From Pseudobacteriovorax antillogorgiicola (lineage in GTDB: Bacteria > Bdellovibrionota_B > Oligoflexia > Oligoflexales > Oligoflexaceae), in contig NZ_FWZT01000020.1 in assembly GCF_900177345.1 (NCBI RefSeq), positions 94,845 through 158,844 of the forward strand: a DNA stretch of 64,000 nt. Reading direction: 5' to 3'. The position numbers and the translations under genes are program-made. The notes under the pieces are model-generated. The model had not been told where the DNA came from. It was given only the letters and a program-made list of their open reading frames with translations, and searched no databases. Each line of letters starts with the position of its first letter. Positions within the stretch are counted from its first letter, which is position 1. Shown in pieces: positions 26,936-37,384 of this stretch.

Positions 26936-27694
26936 TTAAATACCTCTAAAGCCAAACTTCTTTAGAATGGCAAGGTAGGTTCCGTCCTTTTTGATTTCCC
27001 GTATGCCTGTATTGAAATCTTCGATGATACGGGAGTTGCTCTTCCGTACTTTGCTAGACAATAGATGTAAACTACTTTCGTTAAGAATTGGATCTATATA
27101 GACGAGGGGAGGTCTGTCTCGTACCTTGAATTTATTTAATCGATGGAGCAATATTTCTTCCGAAATCACTATCATATCGACTCTTCTAGTGAGGAGCTTC
27201 CGTATATTCAAGAGGGGTGATTTTGCGACATCCTTGATTAGGTAGTCGGCCTTATCGAAATCCTCACGATTAGCAAAGCCTTGAGATACACCGATTTTGA
27301 AGCCTTTGAGGTCCACCAAGCTTTTGTAGTTGCGAATCTTTGAGTCCTTATGGGCTACGATTCGAATTTTTACATTGTATATGGGGTCGCTTATAAAAAA
27401 TTTTTTCTCACGGTCTTTTGTGTGATAGGCGCCCATCAGAATATCGTACTGACCCGACTCAACAAGAATCATTGCCCGTTGCCAAGGCATGAACTCTATT
27501 GTAGTCCGAAGTCCGACTCTTTTAAATGATTCATTTACCAGCTCGGTAATGACACCTTGGTTTTTTAAGTTCTCTCCGTAATAGGGCTCCCAGTTGAGCG
27601 TTGTCATTTTTATGATCTTACCTTCGGCAGAAAACGCACAGGTTGTGATTGCTAACTTGAGAAAAGTCAGACCCAAAAAGGTCTTCGAAACCAT
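26936..27694 (-). CDS. Periplasmic solute-binding protein (SBP_bac_3 family)
   Basis: 252 residues with signal peptide (MVSKTFLGLTFLKLAITTCAFSA). The family 3 pattern is clear: TLNWEPYYGENLKNQGVITELVNESFKRVG near the N-terminus, FMPWQRAMILVESGQYDILMGAYHTKDREKKFFISDPIY in lobe 1, DLKGFKIGVSQGF at the lobe junction. Such proteins bind amino acids or similar small solutes. There is no ABC permease or ATPase nearby; an orphan of this type often feeds a sensor or a receptor. GGAGAACCAA precedes ATG 27694. It follows the TonB-receptor gene by 125 bp on the same strand. Confidence 0.87.
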   Translation of the reverse strand: MVSKTFLGLTFLKLAITTCAFSAEGKIIKMTTLNWEPYYGENLKNQGVITELVNESFKRVGLRTTIEFMPWQRAMILVESGQYDILMGAYHTKDREKKFFISDPIYNVKIRIVAHKDSKIRNYKSLVDLKGFKIGVSQGFANREDFDKADYLIKDVAKSPLLNIRKLLTRRVDMIVISEEILLHRLNKFKVRDRPPLVYIDPILNESSLHLLSSKVRKSNSRIIEDFNTGIREIKKDGTYLAILKKFGFRGI

Positions 27695-27819
27695 TTGGTT
27701 CTCCGTCGAGTGGTTGATGAAGCTGTTAAACCTAACAGTACCACTATATATACAATAAGGGCTTGTGTTAAAAGGTGATCGAAGCTAGGTTGAGAATCTA
27801 GTATTTGGTTGATACTTAA

Positions 27820-30111
27820 TTAGAACTTCGCTTTGAGTCCGGCGAGAAATGTTCTTTTGGGTTGAGGTATCAATGAGTTTCTAAATCCTGCGGCAGGTTG
27901 ATTACGATTTATCCCAGAATCCGCTTGCTCACCCCCAGGGTGAAAATACTCATTGTCCAGGATGTTTTGTACCTTTAGGGTTAAAGAAACTTCTTTGTTG
28001 GGTCTATAAGCAAACGCAGTATCAATATTCAGGTAACCATCAAGGGCCTCATTATCTCGCCTTAATGGGTTTCTTAGGTATAGATCGCGAGACGAGACAT
28101 AGTTCAAGGCATAGTTCATATTGAATTGCTCTGCGGTCGGTAAGTTTACGATAAGATTGGCTTTGTGAGGTGCTATGTCGCCAAGATCTTCCATACTCCC
28201 GTTGTCTATCCAGCCCTGTCCCTCTTCTGTTGAGGCGTTGTCACCTTTTACGAATACTCCGTGGTCATAGGTGATGCTTGACTTCGAAATAGTATATGTG
28301 TAGTTGAAATCAACTTCAGCATCTCTGCTGGAAAGTGGACTCAAAAATGAGTAGTTCATCTTATATTCGAGCCCATAAACTTCTCTCTCTCCCGCATTTT
28401 CAGCTTCTTCTTTGACGACATCCTCATAACTTGAGAAAAAAGAGCCGACTTCATGATACAACTTACCAAAAACATGTGTGAAAACTACTTCTGCATTTCG
28501 GACTTTTTCTGGCTTTAGGTCCTCGTTTCCAGCACGGCCATTCCATCCACCATATACTTGAAGAGGGGCTGGTTCTTGAAAAGCGGTCCCTAATATTAAT
28601 TTGAACGCCATAGTTTTTTTCGGCTTATAGATCACAGAGAATCGAGGATTGATACTAGCTCCATAGGAAGTGTTTTCGTCATATCTTATTCCTGAATTAT
28701 ATGTCCAGTTTTCGCTTGGTTTGTAGAGAGCTAGTGCATAAATTCCAGCATCTGTCGTATAGACTCGATTGCCAGAACCAGAGTGAGTCCAAGGGTCTGG
28801 TATTGGCATCGACACCACTTCGGAATCCTCTGCTGATTGCACACTGTCTCCGCAATTAACTCCAAGAACTGTTTTGGTTCCGTTGTTAGCTGTTGGTATA
28901 GGATTGCCGTCAGCATCGTTTGTACACCAATATCCAGGAATGATGTAAGCCTTTTGGAGATTCTTACGTTCTACCTTCAGCCCTGCGAGAATCCTAAGGC
29001 TTGATGATAGTTCAAATTCAAAATCTTGATTTAATAGAGCCGCCCAGCTATCGGATCTCCAATGAGTAAGAGTGATTCCCTTGTAGGCATCTTCATCTCC
29101 TTCTTGAGATGGATGGTAGTAGCCTTCAGCCCAATCGCCGTAAGTTGAGCTTTCTCGATATTGAAGAAATGTCTTCGAATTGAAGCTGCTCCCTGCAAAG
29201 CTATAATCTGAAAATATTCTAGTTGATCCGCCTCCCCATGGCGTATTAGATTGAGCTTTTACAGACGAATAAAACGGTCCATATGCCTGCTGACGATCTC
29301 TGTATTCAACGGCTAGAGAGAATTTACCTGTCTCAAGAGAAACCGAAACAAACTTATTTTCTTTGGGGTTTATATTGTCACCAATATTGCCAGTGAATGA
29401 GTTTGACTTGTGATCGACAATTGGCCCCCAGACATCTCGATTGTCATAAAAACCAGTGTATGATTTTTCATCCCAAGTCCAATCAAAACCTTTGCTCTGG
29501 TGATACTTTGCGTCAACTGAGAAAGAAAACGACCCTAGGTTACCAGATGAACGAGCATCTAGAATCTTTGTTTCTTTTGTGCCAAAAGATATTTTTGCGT
29601 AGTTCTCTAGTTGACCAGACTCTAAATCTTGAGACTTCTTAGTGATAAAGTTAATGATTCCGAGAAATGCATTAGGACCATATACTGCTGATGTTGGACC
29701 ATATAAAACTTCAATGCGACTAAAGCTCTCAAGGGGCAAAACATGGTTGATGTCAGGATTATGTGTCCAAAGATTATTGATATTTTGCCCATCAATCATA
29801 ACTAGAGTTCTTTGGAGAAAAGGGGTTCTATAACCTCTTTGGTAAGCAATGTCCCAAGCCGATGTACCAATAACATCAAAGCCTGGGAGGTCTGACAACA
29901 CTTCCATGAGGTTCTCATAGCCCCGATTGATGATGTCATCCTCTGTGATAACAATTATTGATGCTGGTGCATCCATTATCGATTCTTTGTTAGATGATGC
30001 TGTTTCCACTTCTAGGCTTAGAATATCGCTCAAAGACATATCCAACGAATTGCTGTCAGCTACTGATCTTAAGGGCAGCAAAAAAATCAGACCTGATAAT
30101 ATGGCTCTCAT
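27820..30111 (-). CDS. TonB-dependent outer-membrane receptor
   Basis: 763 residues with a signal peptide, a plug domain (~30-165; SIIVITEDDIINRGYENLMEVLSDLPGFDV and IEVLYGPTSAVYGPNAFLGIINFITK) and a barrel with the TonB C-terminal pattern (LTLKVQNILDNEYFHPGG ... FLAGLKAKF). The N-terminal segment LSLEVETASSNKESIMDAPASI is typical of the colicin-I/vitamin-B12-like group of receptors in marine and predatory bacteria. AAGGAG lies 6 nt before ATG 30111. The substrate is unknown. The adjacent binding protein (26936) and 7TMR-DISM kinase (30319) may take part in uptake and sensing of the same compound. Confidence 0.92.
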   Translation of the reverse strand: MRAILSGLIFLLPLRSVADSNSLDMSLSDILSLEVETASSNKESIMDAPASIIVITEDDIINRGYENLMEVLSDLPGFDVIGTSAWDIAYQRGYRTPFLQRTLVMIDGQNINNLWTHNPDINHVLPLESFSRIEVLYGPTSAVYGPNAFLGIINFITKKSQDLESGQLENYAKISFGTKETKILDARSSGNLGSFSFSVDAKYHQSKGFDWTWDEKSYTGFYDNRDVWGPIVDHKSNSFTGNIGDNINPKENKFVSVSLETGKFSLAVEYRDRQQAYGPFYSSVKAQSNTPWGGGSTRIFSDYSFAGSSFNSKTFLQYRESSTYGDWAEGYYHPSQEGDEDAYKGITLTHWRSDSWAALLNQDFEFELSSSLRILAGLKVERKNLQKAYIIPGYWCTNDADGNPIPTANNGTKTVLGVNCGDSVQSAEDSEVVSMPIPDPWTHSGSGNRVYTTDAGIYALALYKPSENWTYNSGIRYDENTSYGASINPRFSVIYKPKKTMAFKLILGTAFQEPAPLQVYGGWNGRAGNEDLKPEKVRNAEVVFTHVFGKLYHEVGSFFSSYEDVVKEEAENAGEREVYGLEYKMNYSFLSPLSSRDAEVDFNYTYTISKSSITYDHGVFVKGDNASTEEGQGWIDNGSMEDLGDIAPHKANLIVNLPTAEQFNMNYALNYVSSRDLYLRNPLRRDNEALDGYLNIDTAFAYRPNKEVSLTLKVQNILDNEYFHPGGEQADSGINRNQPAAGFRNSLIPQPKRTFLAGLKAKF

Positions 30112-30318
30112 TTGAACTCCTTCATTTTTAAAAATACTATCATGCCACTCTATTTTGATTCCATACAGTATTTTACCTCTTTTTGCATTGTGACCTGCGG
30201 GGAGTTTTGCAGTAGAGCTCGAAATCTAGCCAGACTCTCGCTTAGTTTCACATTCGGCTGTATCCATCATGTATCATGGCATCAATATATTCTCGTGCGG
30301 TAGGTCATCTCGGATTTT

Positions 30319-32400
30319 CTATGATACTTCGGAAAGCTCTGTGGTTTCCTCCTGGGCGAGGGGAACTTTTAAAACAAAGGCGGTGTTAGCTTGTGTTTCA
30401 TCTAAATAGAGATCAGCTTGGTTTTGCTCGGCCATAGAACGGGCCATGGAGAGTCCCAGACCTACACCTTCTCCTAAATTCTTGCTAGTAAAAAACGGAT
30501 CGAATATCTGCGATCTTATTTTTTCTGGTATTCCTCTTCCATTATCCATCACTGTGAAAAGAACTGAGTCAAAAGTCTGATCCACATGAATTTCTACTTT
30601 GGGTCCTATAACACGAAACGATTGGAGGGATTCGAAAGCGTTATTCAACAGATTGATGATGATTTGACAAATCTGCGATTCCTGGGCTTGTACCTGAACC
30701 TTGTCATCGTCTAAGTGGTTCACAATTTGATAGCGAATATCGCTATGAAGAAATCTTGCTTTGGTCAAGGAACGAACATGTAGCAAGATGTTTTCAATGC
30801 TGACAGAGCTTGTCGGCGTCGATTCACTTGGTTTAGCGACTAGTTTGAGGCTCTCCACAACGTGGGTGATATGCTGAATCCCCGTTTCAATGCCCTCTCG
30901 AAACTCTGTGATCTGCTTCGGGCTGATGGGCGCTTCGCCATCCTTATGGTCTAGCTTCGAAAATGCGTTTTCAATATTGACAAGAGGGGTTCCTAGCTCG
31001 TGGGCAATGCCTGCGGTTAAATATCCTAGGGATGCCGTCTTTTCCCTTTGTATCAGCTTCGCTCCGGCTTCGGTGAGTCTTTCGTTGAGAAGTTTAATGC
31101 TCTCTTCAAGTTGCTGATTCAGCCTTAAAACCTCTGACTTGGAATCCCTGGCGCGGGACTCGCCTCTAGCAAATTGCGACGCAATCTTAAGGGTTTGGAG
31201 AATTACAAAAAGCGTTAGTCCAATGAGCAATGTGTTTTGGAAGCGATTGGGCGATGCAAGGGCATCCATAGCTACTAGGAGGTCGTGAAAGCCAGTTAAG
31301 ACCAATGCCGAAAGACCGATGATGGATGCCATATGACGTTGGATCTGAGGTAAGTAGGTGATGATTACCGCAGCGAGATGAACACTAACCAAGCAGAGTG
31401 TAAGTAAGTTTGGAATGATGTTCATTCTGGAGCTGAGGTTTGTGTTACCTGATAGGGATAACGCTAGGAATACCGGGAGGAACAGCCAACAGACTCGGGT
31501 TGCATGACGGCCAAGCTTGGTGGGCAGTAGCTCGACACCCAGTGACATTCCGACCGGCACAAAAAGATAGAAGCTACTGAACATCAAGAGTCTGGACATG
31601 TGCCAGCTAAGGTCGGGGAAAAAAATATGAGCAATGGTATCCCCATGAGCCACCGAGCAGCGAATGATTCCAGTCAAGCAGATGGCACTGATGAGCAAGA
31701 ATACGATCTCTCGGCGAATGAACAGGTAGAGCCCGAGAAAGAATAGACCCATGATCAAAATACCACCGGTTAGCGTTAGATTGCCAATCTGATTGATGAC
31801 TCTCTTTTGCTCAAAAACCGCGGTCTTTGCGATTACCAAGGGATACCATGTTCCACCCTGATAGTGATTAAAGCTAGACGTATGAAATACTAGTTCGACA
31901 CTTCGATCACCAGGGGTTAGCTCAACGACCCGTGCTCCCGCCTTCGGTTGCTCGCTGTCTGCTTCCTTTGCCACCTTACCTTGCTCCACCACCAATTCGC
32001 CATCGATGAAAAAGCGATACGCGGACGGAATTTCGTCAATTTTTAGCTTCACACTGCCCATAGGCCTGCGATCAAAATGCAAGGTTAGGCGATAGGTTCC
32101 GAAGCTGTTGCCTTTCAAATGGAAGCCGTTAGCCTTGTTGTTGTGCCATTTACCAGGTACGGAGAAATAGGTGCGGTATTTATCGTCAAGACTACGAAGT
32201 TCGTGGGGGCTTAGGAACTCTTGGTAATAGAATTCCCACTCACCCTTGATGTTCTGCAACTGCTCAAGGGACGCAATGGGCACGGTGACGTGACCTTTTT
32301 TTGCTATCAAACTGGCAGCTTGCACCGGCATCGCTTGGCCATAGAGGCAAGTGAGTGTGAGCCACAGCATTGTTTTGAGAAGCATACCATTCGCTTTCAT
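30319..32400 (-). CDS. 7TMR-DISM sensor histidine kinase
   Basis: 693 residues from ATG 32400, chosen because the signal peptide [18 protein letters not shown]... begins there; ATG 32445 gives extra non-signal residues. Order: signal peptide; 7TMR-DISMED2-type carbohydrate-binding-like extracytoplasmic domain (~25-180; [22 protein letters not shown]); seven membrane helices (~190-395); coiled coil (~410-450); HisKA-like HELGTPLVN; HATPase with [31 protein letters not shown]. The long N-terminal domain probably senses a periplasmic ligand. The cognate regulator is not adjacent. Related by its N-terminal domain to the pseudogene at 16254. Confidence 0.92.
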   Translation of the reverse strand: MKANGMLLKTMLWLTLTCLYGQAMPVQAASLIAKKGHVTVPIASLEQLQNIKGEWEFYYQEFLSPHELRSLDDKYRTYFSVPGKWHNNKANGFHLKGNSFGTYRLTLHFDRRPMGSVKLKIDEIPSAYRFFIDGELVVEQGKVAKEADSEQPKAGARVVELTPGDRSVELVFHTSSFNHYQGGTWYPLVIAKTAVFEQKRVINQIGNLTLTGGILIMGLFFLGLYLFIRREIVFLLISAICLTGIIRCSVAHGDTIAHIFFPDLSWHMSRLLMFSSFYLFVPVGMSLGVELLPTKLGRHATRVCWLFLPVFLALSLSGNTNLSSRMNIIPNLLTLCLVSVHLAAVIITYLPQIQRHMASIIGLSALVLTGFHDLLVAMDALASPNRFQNTLLIGLTLFVILQTLKIASQFARGESRARDSKSEVLRLNQQLEESIKLLNERLTEAGAKLIQREKTASLGYLTAGIAHELGTPLVNIENAFSKLDHKDGEAPISPKQITEFREGIETGIQHITHVVESLKLVAKPSESTPTSSVSIENILLHVRSLTKARFLHSDIRYQIVNHLDDDKVQVQAQESQICQIIINLLNNAFESLQSFRVIGPKVEIHVDQTFDSVLFTVMDNGRGIPEKIRSQIFDPFFTSKNLGEGVGLGLSMARSMAEQNQADLYLDETQANTAFVLKVPLAQEETTELSEVS

Positions 32401-32520
32401 GGTTCCTAGCTTGATCGGTCGTGTGCTGAGCTGGTTGGAAGGCAAAAGCTGCCGGTAGGAGAGGAGGAGAACAAACTGGACTAGGGGACCAGCCCAGTTT
32501 TTTAAATTGGTAAAAGATGT

Positions 32521-33090
32521 TTAGGTACAGCGTTGCCAGCGGATACGCACGCTGGTTTGGCTGTTAGCTGTTAGATAGCCCCAACCATATCTTGAAGAGT
32601 TACGGTTGAGCAATCGAATAGCTGTATTGATGTTCAAAGCTCGGTCTTCATCACACGAGCTTCGAATAGCTTCGCTGCTTTGCAGGCGAAAACTTTGTTG
32701 GGTGTAGCCCTGAAATCGCTGTTCAACAGTAGGGCCAAAGCCTTGGCCTTGGATGTAGGCTGCGAGCCGGGCGCTGCCTTCCACGCCTTGTCCTACGTGG
32801 GCATACCCAGTCGCTTGAATTTGCTCCACGACATAGTACCAGCCAGCAGCTGGGGCAATGTTAAGGGTTACTTGGCAGTTCTGGCGATCAAAGCGGTCAT
32901 CGCCACTGATGAAGATTTCTAGTGGTTCGGTGTTAATCAGAATGGTGTCGCCATTCACGTTAAATCGGGGATCGTTCATGGGGCAGCCTGAGCCATTGGC
33001 GACAATGCTTGCCACCTCGGTGCTTGGTGTCGCCCCTGCTAGGGTTGAAATAATCCAAACAATGCTTAAAAATATCAAATTCCTGTTCAT
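32521..33090 (-). CDS. Secreted DUF4360-like protein
   Basis: 189 residues with signal peptide (ending near LAGATPS). The pattern GSGCPMNDPRFNV...DDRFDRQNCQVTLNI...GWYYVVEQIQATGYA matches DUF4360, a family of small secreted proteins of unknown function common in myxobacteria, Bdellovibrionota and fungi. Four cysteines probably form disulfides. A strong ribosome binding site AGGAGG lies 6 nt before ATG 33090. Spacing suggests its own promoter. Confidence 0.8.
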   Translation of the reverse strand: MNRNLIFLSIVWIISTLAGATPSTEVASIVANGSGCPMNDPRFNVNGDTILINTEPLEIFISGDDRFDRQNCQVTLNIAPAAGWYYVVEQIQATGYAHVGQGVEGSARLAAYIQGQGFGPTVEQRFQGYTQQSFRLQSSEAIRSSCDEDRALNINTAIRLLNRNSSRYGWGYLTANSQTSVRIRWQRCT

Positions 33091-33257
33091 ACTGACCTCC
33101 TGCTTCGTGTCTCTGATCCTAGACTAAGACAAGTGAGGGGCCAGGTCTAGGCTTACAGAAACATGTGTTCTGTAAGCTCAATCTTTAGGAAACAGTGTAG
33201 GAAATTCGGGTACTAAGGGATGTATTGAATCAGCCTAAAGTTAGCATGAAATCGTTG

Positions 33258-34406
33258 CTATAGGGAAATCTGTGCACCAGTATCGGTATCGACTTCAATA
33301 GTACTAGGGCCAACACTAAACCAATTGACGCCATCATGGGAGCCTCTGATACTGATAGACGTGGGTGAGATTTCTGAGTCCTCACCGGCGCTACCAACGA
33401 TGCGAATTCCATCGAGTGCCACTGCGGTAAAGAAAGAAAACTCCAAATAGGGTGCTTCGTCCACAGCGAGGTCGCCCTCACTTGAGAACAAACCACTACT
33501 GGATTGCCAGCGGGTACTAAAGCTGGTGTCACTGAATGCCTTCCAGCCATCAAACCCAGCTGCCGCTGCTGAGCTTGTCACATATACGGAATGGTTGCCG
33601 ATGTAGCCGCTAGATGAAATGAAGAATGCGTCTTGCCAAGTATTGTCAATCGCGAGCTGCAAGTACGCGATGGCCGCGTAACTGGCACTTCCGGCAAGCT
33701 TCTCAACTGCAAGGCGGTAGCGAGTATAAGTTTCCGTTTCGGAACTCCAGTAGGAACCGTTTAGGTTGTTGGTCCCCAGTTGAACGGTAGTATCTGGCTC
33801 GACGGTGAGTCGTGTATCGTGACGATAGTCGCCGTCGACGACCTGGACACGATAGTCACCAGGGGCGAGGTCGAGAATGTAAAAGTTGCCGTTATCATCG
33901 AGACGATAGGTCCCCTGATCCAGTCCCACGAATTTGATGTAGGTCTCATCTGACGTCAGTCCTTTATAACGACCCTGCAAAGCCCCCAAAGGTTCCAGGT
34001 CAACAGCACCCAGATGGCTACCCTTGGCCCCAGAGACGAAGATATCGCGGACCGCGCCTACGGCGACGCCATCGCTTCGATTCGCCTTGATATGAAGTAT
34101 TTGGTTTCCTAAGGGAACATTGATGATTTCATAACGCCCACCGGAGCTGTGACTGGCGCTGAAGTATTCGGCAGCCCCCATGATATAAGCGTCAACGGTT
34201 TCAGGATCGATGGCGGTATCCAGTTCGAAACTGATATCACGACCCTCGTGACTTAAGACTAGAGCTTGGCTAGTGCTATTTGCTGGTGACTCGGCCACTT
34301 GTACAGACGGTGTGTCATAGGAATCCCTCTTAGAAATGGGTTCGCTAGATTCTGAGCATGAGGCACTAAAGAGGAAGATCGTCACAATTCCGAAACGTCT
34401 CAACAT
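33258..34406 (-). CDS. Lipoprotein with C-terminal discoidin-like (F5/8 type C) domain
   Basis: 382 residues; lipobox IFLFSASC with Cys17, so anchored in a membrane. The middle (~40-220) holds carboxypeptidase-regulatory or Ig-like repeats (GALQGRYKGLTSDETYIKFVGL, DDNGNFYILDLAPGDYRVQVVDG). The C-terminal ~250-380 has an F5/8 type C (discoidin) pattern: DGWKAFSDTSFSTRWQSSSG, YLEFSFFTAVALDGIRIVG, SHDGVNWFSVG. Such domains bind sugars or lipids at surfaces. Probably adhesion or substrate binding. Divergent from the Hint-domain gene. Confidence 0.78.
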   Translation of the reverse strand: MLRRFGIVTIFLFSASCSESSEPISKRDSYDTPSVQVAESPANSTSQALVLSHEGRDISFELDTAIDPETVDAYIMGAAEYFSASHSSGGRYEIINVPLGNQILHIKANRSDGVAVGAVRDIFVSGAKGSHLGAVDLEPLGALQGRYKGLTSDETYIKFVGLDQGTYRLDDNGNFYILDLAPGDYRVQVVDGDYRHDTRLTVEPDTTVQLGTNNLNGSYWSSETETYTRYRLAVEKLAGSASYAAIAYLQLAIDNTWQDAFFISSSGYIGNHSVYVTSSAAAAGFDGWKAFSDTSFSTRWQSSSGLFSSEGDLAVDEAPYLEFSFFTAVALDGIRIVGSAGEDSEISPTSISIRGSHDGVNWFSVGPSTIEVDTDTGAQISL

Positions 34407-34750
34407 GCTAGGTTTTTTCCTTTTCTAAGGGGTTTTATTTCCTATCGCGCCGAAGGGGAGAGGTCTAAACTGGATTTCATTTCCTGATATTTTACTGCGG
34501 CTTAGCACTTAAAATAAAGATTCTGATCAGAAGGTTTTCACAGCTTTTTACAAGCAACTACCCAGGATTAAAATAAGGCGATCAGGTGCGTTTTTGTGAG
34601 GCCAGCTCTCACATCACGTTTATTTGCGTCTCAAAAACCTTTAGAGGGTCTTTCAAGTCAATGAAAAAATATGGAAATGATGACTTATTTAGTCGCCTGT
34701 GATTTTGAGCCGTTAAGGAACTTGAATCAAATTGGCTTGAGGAATTGAAT
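34407..34750. other. Divergent intergenic region upstream of the Hint-domain gene
   Basis: 344 bases carrying promoters for the discoidin lipoprotein (minus) and the Hint protein (plus). A+T-rich with runs such as GAAAAAATATGGAAATG near 34660-34680. No operator, RNA gene or ORF recognised. Confidence 0.4.
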
Positions 34751-36406
34751 ATGTTTTCCATTTTCCGCTCGGAAGAAGGCAGCTCGACTGTATTTGGCCT
34801 AATGGCAGCCCTTTTTGCATCAGGTTACATGCTGATGCAGGTTAGCGAGACTCAGAAAGAGTCGCAGATGGTCCGGCAGGCACGTGCGAGCCAAGATAAG
34901 GGCCAAAATAATCTGTCTGCACTAGCCGTAGTCCGAACCCTTTTCCATCACCAGGTGGACGACAAGCCAATCCTCTACCTGAAAGATTACTTCAATCCTT
35001 CAGAGGCAAGATTAGAGCTCAATGCCAAGTCTAAAGCTAAGATCTCTCTCAATAAGGGCCAGGAAATTCTTCTTAAGACAAAAGATGTGAGTGATGTGGA
35101 GGTCGAGGCATTTGATGAACTATTTGAATCTGGTAGTGAAAAGAAGTTAGATCAGATTCAGACAGAGGCAGATCTTATAGTACCAGAGATGTATCCTGGG
35201 ACATCTTTAGTGACGGGAATCCACTTTAAGTCAAAAACTGTGACGGAAGATGTGCAATCAGCGATCCACGCGTTTGTTCCGATTCCCGCGCCGCCAGTTC
35301 CAAATTGCAGCGTGACAATTCTCGATCAGACTCCAGAAGAAATTAAAGCGAGAATTACACTCACGGGGATCGTCGCTAATGCAAGGGCTGAACTGCTAAT
35401 GGGTTCCCAGATGGAATCTAAATTGGTGGCTGCTAATACGGGGCAGTACGGTGAAACACAGACTTACACGACAACCTTTGAAAATCCAGGGACTGGTGAT
35501 TTTACAGTTACGGTGCGGGCGCAAGGTGTTGGTCGCCTTGACTCCGAAGGAAACTACCAAGCAGACCTACCTGGGACATGTAGTGAAACCGGGACCATTC
35601 AATTCTCGGTTGCTGAGAATTGCGGGCAGAACATCGCTCCAATGGAATTCCCTCAACCCCAAGGGTGTAGCGCCGCTATGCCTTGCGGAACGCAGGCTGC
35701 TAACACACCGTTCCACCACGATTACCACTTGAAGTATGGTTTGGGTGTTGCGCCGAAGCTTTTTACCAACGCTGAGATTGCTGCCGGTTATCGGGTGTGC
35801 TTTCAACACAGCCTTTATGGATCTCAAGCTGCGATTGAGGCGGCAGTCATCAAGTCAGGTGATATGAGTATCGCGCAGAATCAGGCCATCTATGCCGTAC
35901 AAAACTGCGAAAATAAGGGTTTTATCCAGTGTCGTAATAATATTGGTTGCTTCGATCCTGAAACTAAGATCCGCTTGGCGGACGGCAAGGAGACGGTCAT
36001 TACTGAACTTAAAAAGGGCGATCTAGTATATAACCCAATAACACAAAGGTCTTATCCGGTGAAGAGGCTCATCGTTGGGCCGGAGCGGAAGCCCATGAGA
36101 GTTATTTCATACCAGGGTAAGCAAGTAAAGGTTACTCTAAACCATCCGTTTCCGACTCGCTCAGGAACCAAGATGGCTCGGGACCTGACATTAAATGACG
36201 AAATCGCAATCCGCCCGGGTATCTGGGGAAAAATCGAAGTTCTTAAGACTCTGGCCCCGACAGACGATCAAGTCGTGTGGAATCTGGAGCTTGATGGCCC
36301 TGAAGATCACCAGCATCACTGGGTGCTTGCCAATGGGGTGACCAGCGGTGATTTTAAGGTGCAACAAGACCTTGAAGCCATGAAACCCCGTTTTGTGAGT
36401 CGTTGA
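34751..36406 (+). CDS. Prepilin-like membrane protein with C-terminal Hint (intein/hedgehog-type) domain
   Basis: 551 residues from ATG 34751 (GAGGA 7 nt upstream). The N-terminus FSIFRSEEGSSTVFGLMAALFASGYMLM has a short basic start, E-E-G and a hydrophobic stretch, like TadE/PilX-type pilus-related proteins. The middle (~180-300) is beta-rich and the ~300-395 part Cys-rich. Residues 400-~530 form a Hint domain: Cys400 in CFDPETKIRLADG, NHPFPT with the block-B-like His, and the end HHWVLANGVTSGD. Hint domains catalyse an N-S acyl shift and self-cleavage; here the chain continues ~15 residues past the end block, as in bacterial intein-like proteins. It may cleave itself to release or attach the exported part. 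Partner: 36416. Confidence 0.85.
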   Translation: MFSIFRSEEGSSTVFGLMAALFASGYMLMQVSETQKESQMVRQARASQDKGQNNLSALAVVRTLFHHQVDDKPILYLKDYFNPSEARLELNAKSKAKISLNKGQEILLKTKDVSDVEVEAFDELFESGSEKKLDQIQTEADLIVPEMYPGTSLVTGIHFKSKTVTEDVQSAIHAFVPIPAPPVPNCSVTILDQTPEEIKARITLTGIVANARAELLMGSQMESKLVAANTGQYGETQTYTTTFENPGTGDFTVTVRAQGVGRLDSEGNYQADLPGTCSETGTIQFSVAENCGQNIAPMEFPQPQGCSAAMPCGTQAANTPFHHDYHLKYGLGVAPKLFTNAEIAAGYRVCFQHSLYGSQAAIEAAVIKSGDMSIAQNQAIYAVQNCENKGFIQCRNNIGCFDPETKIRLADGKETVITELKKGDLVYNPITQRSYPVKRLIVGPERKPMRVISYQGKQVKVTLNHPFPTRSGTKMARDLTLNDEIAIRPGIWGKIEVLKTLAPTDDQVVWNLELDGPEDHQHHWVLANGVTSGDFKVQQDLEAMKPRFVSR

Positions 36407-36415
36407 GGTATTGCT

Positions 36416-37279
36416 ATGTTTCGCATGGTCATGGTCGGCTTTGGTCTTCTGGTGGTTTTCTTTGTTTATCGATTCAATTCTGACAAAGCTAGGCCTACAG
36501 CTCCCATAAAGCAGCCTTTAAAGAAACCAACCATTTCCAAAGTGAGGGACGTTGGCAAGGAGCGTAAGGTAGCTTTGAAGCGTCAGCAAAAGATTGTCCG
36601 ATTAGAAAATGCTATAGGATTGTCTCCCATGACACTTCCCGCGAAGGATGGGCAGCAGTGGGTGAAGGTTCGCATTGAACCACTGGTCAAACGTTGCCAG
36701 GTCGGGGATTACGATCTGATTGGATTGGACCAGTCTTACCATAAGAAGCCTAATATTATTCTTAGTTTAGAAGACCTGTCCCAGCCTGGAGCATCCCGAT
36801 CGAATATCAAGCCGGTCAAGCTTAAGGATCTTAAAGAAGGGTTCGTTCACCGTTTTCCCCTGCCAAAGAACTTGGATCACGGTCACTTTGGGATTTTCCT
36901 CTGCCAGGATAGCTCGCGACGTGGGTATTGTCATAATAAGAAGCTTGATTCCATGAGCGGGTTACTTGATTGGCACCGAGACGCCGTTGCGGGAAAACGG
37001 GCTTACCCACGCAAGGATCGCATTTACCTATTTCAAAGCTTCCTGAAAGATGGCCCCATGGCGAAAATGATTGATCACACGGTTATGGACGCCAAGCACT
37101 ACAAGGCAATGGCCAAGCTTATCAAGCTGCGGCAGGGGGGGAGTGGGAGCAACCAAGCGGCTTTTTCAGCTAAATCCCACCGTCAGCTAGGCTCTATTCC
37201 TGCACGAATGGACGGTGACACAATGATCATCACCATTCCCCGGAACGATCCGAGTTGCAAGATATTTGGCTTGCTCTAG
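36416..37279 (+). CDS. Membrane-anchored protein of unknown function, partner of the Hint protein
   Basis: 287 residues; starts 9 nt after the Hint gene with GAGG 8 nt upstream, so very probably the same operon. One N-terminal membrane helix (MVMVGFGLLVVFFVYRF) anchors an extracytoplasmic part rich in Lys and Arg. Residues ~70-180 (KVRIEPLVKRCQVGDYDLIGL ... HFGIFLCQDSSRRGYCHNK) contain the only four cysteines besides one near the end. No known family was recognised. Role inferred from position: processing, folding or secretion of the Hint protein, or a component of the same structure. Confidence 0.65.
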   Translation: MFRMVMVGFGLLVVFFVYRFNSDKARPTAPIKQPLKKPTISKVRDVGKERKVALKRQQKIVRLENAIGLSPMTLPAKDGQQWVKVRIEPLVKRCQVGDYDLIGLDQSYHKKPNIILSLEDLSQPGASRSNIKPVKLKDLKEGFVHRFPLPKNLDHGHFGIFLCQDSSRRGYCHNKKLDSMSGLLDWHRDAVAGKRAYPRKDRIYLFQSFLKDGPMAKMIDHTVMDAKHYKAMAKLIKLRQGGSGSNQAAFSAKSHRQLGSIPARMDGDTMIITIPRNDPSCKIFGLL

Positions 37280-37384
37280 TTCAGCCCTTCCTAAATATAC
37301 CGCCCTGAGTTTCATGAGGAAAAATCCCCCTGTACCTGATAAACTGTGGCCTTTGAAATATGGCTGAATGATCTAGAGTGTGAC

